From contig CAZYTO010000336.1 in NCBI GenBank assembly GCA_964650405.1, forward strand, positions 1-5,199: a stretch of 5,199 bases of DNA, read 5' to 3'. Each line of letters starts with the position of its first letter. Within the stretch, counting starts at the first letter, position 1. Below the pieces are notes generated by a model. The model ran no database searches. It was not told where the DNA came from and saw only the letters and a list, made by a program, of their open reading frames with translations. Of the stretch, positions 1-5,199 are shown one piece after another. The translations under genes were made by a program, and so were the position numbers. This stretch comes from CAZYTO01 sp964650405. Its GTDB lineage: Bacteria; Acidobacteriota; Thermoanaerobaculia; Gp7-AA8.

Positions 1-2
1 GC

Positions 3-866
3 GGCGATCAGATCCATCATGCCTTTCAGAAAGCGGCCACGCTGGCGGGCTTTCCCCTGGCCAACGTCCGGGAGCTGCCCAGCGACGGGCACTTCCGCGT
101 CCGCATCGACGCGCTGGAGGAAGCCATCACCCGCGACCGCGCCGCCGGCTTCACCCCGTTCCTCATCGCGGGCAGCGCCGGAACGACGAACACCGGCGCC
201 GTCGACGACCTCGAAGCCCTCGGGCGTGTGGCGCGTGCGCAGCGGATGTGGTTTCACGCCGACGGCGCTTACGGCGCGCTCTTCATGCTCACGGAGCGCG
301 GGCGGGACGTGTTGCGCGGCATCGAGTCAGCCGACTCCGTCGTCCTCGATCCGCACAAGACGCTCTTCCTGCCGTTCGGTACGGGGGCGCTCGTCGTGCG
401 CGACGCCCGCACGCTGCGCCGCGCGCACAGCATGCACGCCGATTACCTGCCCGACTTCCAGGAAGAAGAGGAGCTGATCGACTTCTGCGAGATCTCGCCG
501 GAGCTCTCGCGCGACTTCCGCGGCCTGCGGGTCTGGCTCCCGGTCAAGCTCTTCGGCATCGACGTCTTCCGGCAGCAGCTCGACGAGAAGCTCGACCTGG
601 CTCGCTGGGCCGCCGAGGAGCTGCGGACCATCGACGGCATCGAGATCGTGGCCGAGCCGCAGCTCTCGACCGTGGCATTCCGTCTGCGCGACGGGGACGA
701 TGAGGCCAACCGGGACTTTCTCACCCGTGTCAACGCCAAGAAGCGGGTGATGCTCACCGGAGCCGTGGTGGGCGGCCGTTTCCTCATCCGCATCTGCGTC
801 GTGTCGTTCCGCACGCACATGGAACGGATGCAGATGTGCCTCGAGGACATCCGCGCGGCGTTGTAG
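3..866 (+). CDS. Group II PLP-dependent amino acid decarboxylase, C-terminal part (5' truncated by window edge)
   Basis: This is the C-terminal 287 residues of a pyridoxal-phosphate enzyme of the group II decarboxylase family, which removes the alpha-carboxyl group from amino acids such as aromatic amino acids or glutamate in the cytosol. The reading frame is open from base 3, so roughly 190 N-terminal residues lie outside the window. Visible landmarks, numbered in the fragment, are the DQIHH segment with H5 at the position of the His that stacks on PLP, a GSAGTTNTGAVDD loop, HADGAYG with D87 expected to pair with the pyridine nitrogen, and DPHKTLF with K119 as the Schiff-base lysine. The 32-residue spacing from D87 to K119 matches what I recall for DOPA decarboxylase. 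The C-terminal stretch (GRFLIRICVVSF) is also typical of the family. The substrate cannot be assigned from this part alone. Nothing suggests a pseudogene. A hairpin with a T run lies about 120 bases after the stop, and the next gene looks independent. Confidence 0.93.
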   Translation, partial: GDQIHHAFQKAATLAGFPLANVRELPSDGHFRVRIDALEEAITRDRAAGFTPFLIAGSAGTTNTGAVDDLEALGRVARAQRMWFHADGAYGALFMLTERGRDVLRGIESADSVVLDPHKTLFLPFGTGALVVRDARTLRRAHSMHADYLPDFQEEEELIDFCEISPELSRDFRGLRVWLPVKLFGIDVFRQQLDEKLDLARWAAEELRTIDGIEIVAEPQLSTVAFRLRDGDDEANRDFLTRVNAKKRVMLTGAVVGGRFLIRICVVSFRTHMERMQMCLEDIRAAL

Positions 867-984
867 CGTCGGCCTTCGCTTCTCGCGGCGATCAGGTCCG
901 CGCTCGTGGAATTCTTGTAATAGTGCACGCAAGTGTATGCATTGATAGGCACTTCGCACTCGATTCGGCACCCTGGGAAGTCTA

Positions 985-1014
985 GGCACCGCCGCCGAGG
1001 CGGGTGTGCCTTTT
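985..1014 (+). terminator. Probable Rho-independent terminator after the decarboxylase gene
   Basis: GGCAC at 985-989 pairs with GTGCC at 1006-1010. The stem continues after small bulges as CCGC/GCGG, closing on a CGAG loop, and TTTT follows at 1011-1014. The T run is short, so strength is uncertain. It lies between the decarboxylase stop and the ATG at 1056. It could instead act as a leader attenuator of the downstream gene if a promoter lies further upstream. Its position argues against a start codon for the downstream gene before 1015. Confidence 0.5.
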
Positions 1015-1038
1015 CAGCGATTTCGACACTCCCCTGGA

Positions 1039-1044
1039 AGAGGG
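1039..1044 (+). promoter_or_regulatory. Ribosome binding site that decides the start at 1056
   Basis: A purine-rich AGAGGG lies 11 bases before the ATG at 1056. The spacing is slightly long, but it supports this ATG over the in-frame ATG at 933, which would translate through the hairpin at 985-1014. An alternative start at 1161 (MDEDIVQ) has a weaker GAGG-like stretch upstream and cannot be excluded. Confidence 0.4.
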
Positions 1045-1055
1045 AATGTTCGTCT

Positions 1056-3050
1056 ATGCCCACCCAACCGCTCAGGAAAGAGAATCTTCTCAACACCCCT
1101 TCCGCTATCTGGAGGGCGATTACAAACGCAGGCGGCCTTGATCTGAGGTATCACAGCGACATGGACGAAGACATCGTCCAGTCGCTCCTCCGTGCCCTCG
1201 GCGCCACGCCGTCAACCAAGGTCTCGAACGCCCTACGCAACCCAGACCTCGCGGTCGAAGAGTTCATCGGCGCGCTTCTCGAGGCATTGAATCCCTTTTC
1301 GAAGATGCTCTCGGACCTCCTTTCGATGTTCGAACGCGCGGGCGCGCGACGGACGGACCACTCGCTGCGAATTGACTTCGATTTCGGCAACGCGCCGAAG
1401 CTCTCGTTCGATCTCCGCCAGTTTCGCGATTGGATCGAAGCCGTGCGGCGCGTCCGAGAACTCGTGAGCGTCCGACACTGGTCCCTCGAAGGCCTGTGGA
1501 CACTTTCGTCTCTTCTCCAGACCCACGATAACCAGATTCTTCGGACCGACGCGGAGCCATGGGAACTCGAATATCGCGAGATGCGGCGCTGGCCCGACTT
1601 TCCGCTGCCGACGCCGGTCAGCGGCGACGCGGCGCTCGACGATGCGCTTCGGAAGTGCTTCAAGGTCTGGTCGACCGTCGTACGGGAGTCCACGAAATTC
1701 GGCCACAGGCGGGATGAGCTGCGCGAGCGTGCACGAGCCGAAGTAGCAGCGCAAGAGGTCGAGTCCGCATGGCCCGCGAATTTCCTCTACGGCCTGGATT
1801 CCGACCATTGGGCGGGTTCGGTAGCTGCGAATATGCACCGCCTCGCGTTGAAGACCCGCTTCATGCCTGAACCGGAGCGGCGCGCCTTCGCCGACGAACA
1901 CGCTCGCCGCATCGAAGACTTCTTCAGCCAGGTCCCTGCCTCGACGGTCGAAGAAGAGAGCATCGGCCGCGTTCTCATCGAGTTCCTGAATCTTCCCATC
2001 TGGCAACGTAGGCATGAGCTGTACTCAGCGTGGGTCATGACGCTCATAGCGGACGCGCTCTCCGGCCATGACCTTCGCTTCCACGTCGAGGAGGGCCTCT
2101 TGTCATTCTCCTTCGGAGGCTCGCACCTCGCGACCGCTGAAGCGCTACAGCCGCACCTCCACGTTTGGGCGGAACTGCGGTCGCCACTCGATGAGCCGAG
2201 CCTCCTGAGCGGGCGCCGCAACATCCAGCCCGACTACACGTTGGTTGCCGATCCGGTCACAAGTTCGAAATCTGCCGTCGCCGTGGTCGAGTGCAAGCAG
2301 TACCGGCGTTTCTCAAAGCGGAATTTCTCTCACGCGGTGATCGACTACGCGAACGGTCGATCGAACGCGGCCATCATCCTCGCTGCCTATGGCCCGGTGC
2401 GTGACGATTTTCTTGCTGCGCTCACACCGCAGGTCAGCCGTCGTATCACGTTGATCGGCCACCTGCGCCCAAACGATGAAGGTGGCCGCGAACGGTTCCA
2501 GCTTTCGCTTCGCGCTGCGCTCGCTGGCCGCTATGCGGCAACTCCGGCAGATTTACCCATGCCACCGCCTATCCCAATCGCCCGCCACGGCGTCGCTGCG
2601 CTGAAGTCGGTGCGCCTTTCCTGGCGCGCGAAGCCTCAGGATCTCGATCTCCATTTGAACGTCTGGCATGCGGGTCGGTGGGCGAATATCGATTACCACT
2701 CGCACGGAAGCACCAGCGGGTTTCCTTGGGGCATGCTAGATCGCGACGTAACCAGCGGTTATGGCCCTGAAACGATCACAATCTCCAAAGTTCTTGCCGC
2801 GACGTACCGTTGCTATGTTCACAACTACTCAGGCGACGTGCCGCTTGCCAACTGCGGGGCCGAAGTAGTTGTGTCGTATCGAGATTCTGAGCTGCACATC
2901 ACCTGTCCGCGTGCCGGAACCGGAAGGTTCTGGCACGTGTTTGACTTTGCCGCCGAACTCGAAGCGTTGAATATCGTGAATGCCATCACCGACGCAGATC
3001 CTGCCGCCATCGAGATGTCTCCTGATTCTGCGTCACGTGTGCTGAGGTGA
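1056..3050 (+). CDS. Multidomain protein: PD-(D/E)xK nuclease-like core with C-terminal YfaP/DUF2135-like domain
   Basis: The 664-residue product has no signal peptide or membrane segment and is probably cytosolic. Residues 1-300 look mostly helical and I do not recognise them. Residues about 305-470 hold a restriction-endonuclease-like core. A helix with WQRRHELYSAW (from W316) carries a candidate active-site Glu (E321). QPDY (D393) is followed by the strand AVAVVECKQY with E412 and K414, which gives a PD-(D/E)xK pattern, and then a helix and the strand NAAIILAAYGP. A proline-rich linker (PMPPPIPI, about 501-508) leads to residues 519-645, which resemble the YfaP/DUF2135 beta-sandwich: a QDLDLHL strand, LDRDVTSGYGPETITI from L561, and YVHNYSGD (588-594). 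Nuclease activity is inferred from the motif only. The gene is alone on its strand between an apparent terminator and a convergent gene, so no partner is visible. Its third codon positions look less GC-biased by eye than those of the neighbours, which would fit acquisition by transfer. It may be a conflict or defence effector, but that role is a guess. Confidence 0.8.
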   Translation: MPTQPLRKENLLNTPSAIWRAITNAGGLDLRYHSDMDEDIVQSLLRALGATPSTKVSNALRNPDLAVEEFIGALLEALNPFSKMLSDLLSMFERAGARRTDHSLRIDFDFGNAPKLSFDLRQFRDWIEAVRRVRELVSVRHWSLEGLWTLSSLLQTHDNQILRTDAEPWELEYREMRRWPDFPLPTPVSGDAALDDALRKCFKVWSTVVRESTKFGHRRDELRERARAEVAAQEVESAWPANFLYGLDSDHWAGSVAANMHRLALKTRFMPEPERRAFADEHARRIEDFFSQVPASTVEEESIGRVLIEFLNLPIWQRRHELYSAWVMTLIADALSGHDLRFHVEEGLLSFSFGGSHLATAEALQPHLHVWAELRSPLDEPSLLSGRRNIQPDYTLVADPVTSSKSAVAVVECKQYRRFSKRNFSHAVIDYANGRSNAAIILAAYGPVRDDFLAALTPQVSRRITLIGHLRPNDEGGRERFQLSLRAALAGRYAATPADLPMPPPIPIARHGVAALKSVRLSWRAKPQDLDLHLNVWHAGRWANIDYHSHGSTSGFPWGMLDRDVTSGYGPETITISKVLAATYRCYVHNYSGDVPLANCGAEVVVSYRDSELHITCPRAGTGRFWHVFDFAAELEALNIVNAITDADPAAIEMSPDSASRVLR

Positions 3051-3212
3051 ATGATCAGCTGTCCGCTAACCGACTTGACGATGGACGGAAAACGCTTAAA
3101 TCCAAAGATGCTGTGAAAGACGCTGACGCTCAGTTCGTGCCCGCTGACGGCTGACGGTTGATCACCAGTCGTTGTTCGTTGGCGCCCGTTGTCTTTCGTC
3201 AGGCGTTCCCGT
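3051..3212. other. Convergent intergenic region without a clear signal
   Basis: This gap separates the ends of two converging genes. It holds a tandem pair of CTGACGG (3144-3157) and a further CTGACG at 3123-3128, plus a near-palindrome around TGATCA at 3158-3163. I found no stem with a T run on either strand, so termination of either gene here is not explained by the sequence. No small ORF with a convincing ribosome site was seen. Confidence 0.5.
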
Positions 3213-4175
3213 TCAGCGGCTGGGATTCATCGCCTTGAGGTACCTCGCGTCGATGCCGTGGATGCGCATCTCGATCAGCTTGTCCACCGGGACGCCGCTG
3301 TAGCCGGCGTCCTTCAGGGAGCGGATGAAGTCGATGGAGACGCCGTGGATGCGCATGCGCACCAGGTCGTCGGCGGCGGGGGTGTACCCGAGGTCTTTGA
3401 GCTCCCGGATGTATTCCGAGGAGACGCCGTGGATCTTGAAGCGGACGAGGTCCTCGCCGGAGATGTTCCGGTAGCCGAGGGAGGTTAAGGTCTTGACCAG
3501 TTCGGCGCTGACGCCGTGGATGCGGAAGCGGACCGCGTCTTCCGCGGAGGGGTGGTAGCCGTATTCGTTCAGCGCGCGGATGTAATCCGGATGCACTCCG
3601 TGGATCCGGAACCGCACCAGGTCCTCGGCGGACAGGTCGCGGTAGCCGAGCGACTGCATGTCCCGCACGTACTCCGCGCTCACGCCGTGGATGCGGAAGC
3701 GGGTGTAGTCCTCGAGCGACGTGCGGTAGCCGATGGACTGCATGTCCCGGATGAAGCCCTTGGAGACGTCGAGGGCGGCCAGCATGAAGAGGCGCTCGTC
3801 ATCCATCTCGTCGCTCCAGGTGACGTTCATGGAGCGCAGCTCGCTGGTGTAGCCGGGGTTGGCGGTGAAGGTGAAGCGGCCGCCGCCTTCGCCCTCGCCG
3901 AAGATGCCCTCCAGGACGACCGTGCCGGCGTCGCGCACGAGGGAGAACTTGACGGGCGCATCGCCGCCGGCATGGAGCTGGGCGGAGGTGAGGCCGGTGA
4001 ACGTCGACAGCTCGAAGGTGTGGCCAAAGGTGTTGTGCTCGCGGACGAGGCTGAGCTGGATGGAGTGATCGCTGGCCTCGCTGGCGTGCCACGAGCCGTG
4101 CAGGACGGCGCGGGCGTTGGTGGCCGTGAAGGCGGCAAGGAACAGATACACGAAGAGCAGGATGCGACGGTACAT
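3213..4175 (-). CDS. Secreted repeat protein with seven 28/29-residue RIHGV-type helical repeats
   Basis: The 320-residue product starts with a signal peptide: MYRR, a hydrophobic core LLFVYLFLAAF, and a likely signal peptidase I cut after ARA at residue 23. It is therefore probably exported. Residues 24-125 form a small, probably beta-rich domain with FSLVRDAGTVVLEGIFG and GGGRFTFTANPGY. I associate this kind of segment with the same repeat family, but no function is known to me. Residues about 133-317 hold seven helical repeats with core R-(I)-H-G-V-x-x-(E/D)-(Y/F)-(I/V)-R-x-(L/M)-x-x-x-G-Y. The last is cut short at the C-terminus. The start is fixed by an AGGAGG site with 5-base spacing. 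The gene follows another repeat gene on the same strand, 268 bases downstream of its stop, and its leader consists mostly of 8-bp tandem repeats. A scaffold or protein-binding role is plausible by analogy with other helical repeat proteins. No enzyme motif is visible. Confidence 0.85.
   Translation of the reverse strand: MYRRILLFVYLFLAAFTATNARAVLHGSWHASEASDHSIQLSLVREHNTFGHTFELSTFTGLTSAQLHAGGDAPVKFSLVRDAGTVVLEGIFGEGEGGGRFTFTANPGYTSELRSMNVTWSDEMDDERLFMLAALDVSKGFIRDMQSIGYRTSLEDYTRFRIHGVSAEYVRDMQSLGYRDLSAEDLVRFRIHGVHPDYIRALNEYGYHPSAEDAVRFRIHGVSAELVKTLTSLGYRNISGEDLVRFKIHGVSSEYIRELKDLGYTPAADDLVRMRIHGVSIDFIRSLKDAGYSGVPVDKLIEMRIHGIDARYLKAMNPSR
3225..3779 (-). repeat. Seven protein-level repeats alternating 28 and 29 residues
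   Basis: The conserved Val/Ile after HG falls at residues 137, 165, 194, 222, 251, 279 and 308, giving spacings of 28, 29, 28, 29, 28 and 29. The unit is therefore a 57-residue (171-bp) pair. At DNA level, ACGCCGTGGATGCGGAAGCG occurs at 3511 and 3682 on the plus strand, exactly 171 bases apart, and GACTGCATGTCCCG recurs 84 bases apart at 3652 and 3736. This is consistent with growth by internal duplication. Confidence 0.85.
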
Positions 4176-4180
4176 GTGAT

Positions 4181-4186
4181 CCTCCT
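4181..4186 (-). promoter_or_regulatory. Strong Shine-Dalgarno site of the secreted repeat protein
   Basis: On the minus strand this reads AGGAGG, a perfect match to the anti-Shine-Dalgarno core, with five bases before the ATG at 4175-4173. It is separated from the 8-bp tandem repeat array by only a few bases. Confidence 0.85.
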
Positions 4187-4191
4187 GGAGG

Positions 4192-4304
4192 CGCTTAGTC
4201 GCTTATTCGCTGAATTCGCTTATTCGCTTAATCGCTTATTCGCTTAATCGCTTATTCGCTTAATCGCTTAATCGCTTAATCGCTTATTCGCTTAATCGCT
4301 TATT
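4192..4304. repeat. Tandem array of 14 copies of an 8-bp unit, CGCTTA(A/T)T
   Basis: Bases 4192-4304 are built from consecutive 8-bp units: six CGCTTATT, six CGCTTAAT, one CGCTTAGT at the left end and one 9-base variant CGCTGAATT at 4208-4216. CGCTTATT and CGCTTAAT largely alternate in the middle. The array has about 38% GC in a GC-rich region. It lies in the leader of the minus-strand gene that starts at 4175, directly before its ribosome site. Such short repeats change copy number by slippage, so the array could vary between strains and alter promoter spacing or leader structure. That effect is inference. Confidence 0.95.
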
Positions 4305-4443
4305 CGCGTTTCGCGGGTCGTTTGACGGTTCGGGGTTGGTCTTCGTCTGATACGTCTGGTCGTGCGCGGTGGTTAGAGAACGGGCTTGTCGCCGCGTCGC
4401 TGACCGCCGGCGGTGACGGCGATCAGCGGGCGGGATGGGTGAG
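4305..4443. other. Intergenic region between the two tandem minus-strand repeat genes
   Basis: This stretch follows the stop of the upstream repeat gene on the minus strand and precedes the 8-bp array. It contains the hairpin listed separately at 4399-4427. I saw no convincing -35/-10 promoter pair and no small gene, so whether the downstream gene has its own promoter or is read through from upstream is undecided. Confidence 0.5.
4399..4427 (-). terminator. Strong 11-bp hairpin just after the stop of the upstream repeat gene, without a T run
   Basis: On the minus strand GCTGATCGCCG pairs with CGGCGGTCAGC through 11 base pairs (one T-G wobble) around a 7-base loop. It begins 17 bases after the TAA stop. 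No T run follows on either strand, so it is not a textbook intrinsic terminator. It may protect the 3' end of the transcript or assist Rho-dependent or L-shaped termination. Confidence 0.45.
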
Positions 4444-5199
4444 TTACTTGCTCCGGTACTTCTGCAGGTCGCGAATGAAGTCTGCGTTGACGCCGCTGGC
4501 GGCGAGGCGGATGAGGTCGCGGACGGTGAGGTTGGTGTAGCCGGCGTCGGCCATGGTCTTGATGAAGGCGGGGGTGACGCCGTTGGCGCGGAGGGAGATG
4601 AGGTCGCGGGCGGTGAGGTTGCGGTAGCCGGCCTGCTGCATGGCTGCGATGTAGGCCGCGTCCACGCCATTGGCGCGAAGGGAGATCATGTCTCTGGCCG
4701 AGGGCATGGTCACGCCGGCCGTCTTCATGGCCGCGATCCACTCCGGCGTCACGCCGTTGGCGCGGAGGGCGATGATCATGTTCGTGTCCTTGACGTCGGC
4801 GCCGGCGTCGCGCATGGAGCGGATGTAGGCCGGGGTGATGCCGTTGGCGCGCATGCCGATGACGGTATGGGCACTCTTGATCTCGAAGCCGGCGGCGCGC
4901 ATTTCCCTGACGTAGTCAGGCGAGACGCCGTTGGCCTTCATGGCAATGACGTCGGCGTAGGTCAGCTCGCCGAGGGAGGCGGCGCGCATCTGTTCGATGT
5001 ATTCGGGAGTGACGCCGGTGGAGCGCAGCGCGATCAGTTCGTCGACGCTGAGCTTGTCGCCGCTGCCGATGGGGCGGCGCAGCTTCGACTTGTCGCCGTG
5101 GTGATGCCCTTCTTCGTCCTCGAACGCGCCCTCGATGTCGACCTCGATTTCCGGCACGTCGATCTGGACACCGTTCAGGACGCCGTCGACGACGGAGTT
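4444..5199 (-). CDS. RANGV-type 29-residue repeat protein, C-terminal part (5' end beyond window); possibly the tail of an M56/BlaR1-like sensor
   Basis: The frame is open to the right edge, so the 251 residues visible here are a C-terminal part. GTG at 5157-5155 could serve as a start, but nothing marks it as one. The visible part begins with an acidic linker (VPEIEVDIEGAF, then EDEEGHHHGDKSK). Seven repeats with core (R/K)-(A/S)-(N/T)-G-(V/I)-(T/S)-P-(D/E/A)-(Y/F/W)-I-x-x-M-x-x-A-G follow to the C-terminus (DLQKYRSK). Within the visible frame there is no signal peptide, membrane segment or catalytic motif. From family knowledge, similar repeats often form the periplasmic or cytosolic tail of BlaR1-like M56 metallopeptidases that sense a signal and cleave a BlaI-type repressor. 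If so, HExxH and the membrane helices should lie upstream, outside the window. It precedes the secreted repeat gene on the same strand and may share function with it. It could also simply be a stand-alone repeat protein. Confidence 0.8.
   Translation of the reverse strand, partial: NSVVDGVLNGVQIDVPEIEVDIEGAFEDEEGHHHGDKSKLRRPIGSGDKLSVDELIALRSTGVTPEYIEQMRAASLGELTYADVIAMKANGVSPDYVREMRAAGFEIKSAHTVIGMRANGITPAYIRSMRDAGADVKDTNMIIALRANGVTPEWIAAMKTAGVTMPSARDMISLRANGVDAAYIAAMQQAGYRNLTARDLISLRANGVTPAFIKTMADAGYTNLTVRDLIRLAASGVNADFIRDLQKYRSK
4465..5052 (-). repeat. Seven protein-level repeats with an exact 29-residue (87-bp) period
   Basis: Counting from the GTG codon at 5157, the conserved Gly of the GV/GI core falls at residues 48, 77, 106, 135, 164, 193 and 222, every spacing being 29. 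The last three repeats are the most alike (LISLRANGV, AGYRNLTARDL, AGYTNLTVRDL), which suggests the most recent duplications at the C-terminal end. Confidence 0.9.

Noticed and set aside
19..477. Plus-strand frame overlapping the decarboxylase
   Set aside because: Its product is low-complexity Ser/Arg/Pro/Ala-rich, as expected of an out-of-frame shadow, while the frame from base 3 contains the PLP-binding motifs.
1..899. Near-identical 15-mers GCGGCGATCAGATCC (1-15) and GCGGCGATCAGGTCC (885-899) considered as attachment-site repeats
   Set aside because: One mismatch in 15 bases is expected about once by chance in a window of this size, and one copy is inside the decarboxylase coding sequence with no integrase nearby.
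915..941. TTGTAA and TATGCA as a sigma-70 promoter for the nuclease-like gene
   Set aside because: The 15-base spacing is short and both boxes are weak, so it is not separable from chance.
1233..2015. Minus-strand frame of 260 codons inside the nuclease-like gene
   Set aside because: GC-rich antisense frame without recognisable domains. The plus-strand frame runs 664 codons with recognisable motifs.
3093..3101. CGCTTAAAT as an outlying copy of the 8-bp unit
   Set aside because: A single imperfect copy of so short a unit is expected by chance.
3516..4247. Long plus-strand frame (243 codons) opposite the secreted repeat protein gene
   Set aside because: It is the antisense shadow of the repeat gene and has no ribosome site. 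The minus strand has a signal peptide, a perfect Shine-Dalgarno and coherent repeats.
4192..4304. CRISPR array
   Set aside because: The units are 8 bp and contiguous with no unique spacers, so this is a simple tandem repeat.
4284..4670. Minus-strand frame of 128 codons overlapping the end of the upstream repeat gene
   Set aside because: It is an out-of-frame Pro/Ser/Thr-rich shadow running into the 8-bp array, with no ribosome site.

Overview
This is a GC-rich bacterial chromosomal segment with dense coding and many shadow reading frames. The Gly-Val-rich 28/29-residue repeat proteins on the minus strand resemble the repeat tails I associate with Acidobacteriota genomes, where they often follow BlaR1-type M56 peptidase domains. 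The phylum is an inference from that resemblance and from composition; no rRNA or other phylogenetic marker is present.

Layout. (1) Bases 3-866, plus strand: the C-terminal 287 residues of a group II PLP-dependent decarboxylase, cut by the window's left edge. (2) Bases 867-1055: an intergenic region holding a hairpin followed by four T's (985-1014), a likely terminator. (3) Bases 1056-3050, plus strand: a 664-residue multidomain protein. It has an unrecognised, largely helical N-terminal half, a PD-(D/E)xK nuclease-like core (D393, E412, K414) and a C-terminal domain resembling YfaP/DUF2135. (4) Bases 3051-3212: a short convergent intergenic region with no clear signal. (5) Bases 3213-4175, minus strand: a secreted 320-residue protein with a signal peptide, a small beta-rich domain and seven helical repeats in a strict 28/29-residue alternation. 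(6) Bases 4176-4443: a leader/intergenic region holding 14 tandem copies of an 8-bp unit and a strong hairpin. (7) Bases 4444 to the right edge, minus strand: the C-terminal part of a second repeat protein with seven repeats at an exact 29-residue period.

How the genes relate. The two minus-strand genes lie in tandem and share a repeat architecture with different consensus sequences (RIHGV in one, RANGV in the other). They are plausibly functional partners, for example a membrane sensor protease and a secreted companion. The 664-residue gene appears to be a stand-alone unit and is the best candidate in the window for an undescribed system: a nuclease-like core fused to a beta-sandwich domain, possibly a conflict or defence effector. 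The decarboxylase is ordinary metabolism and shows no link to the rest.
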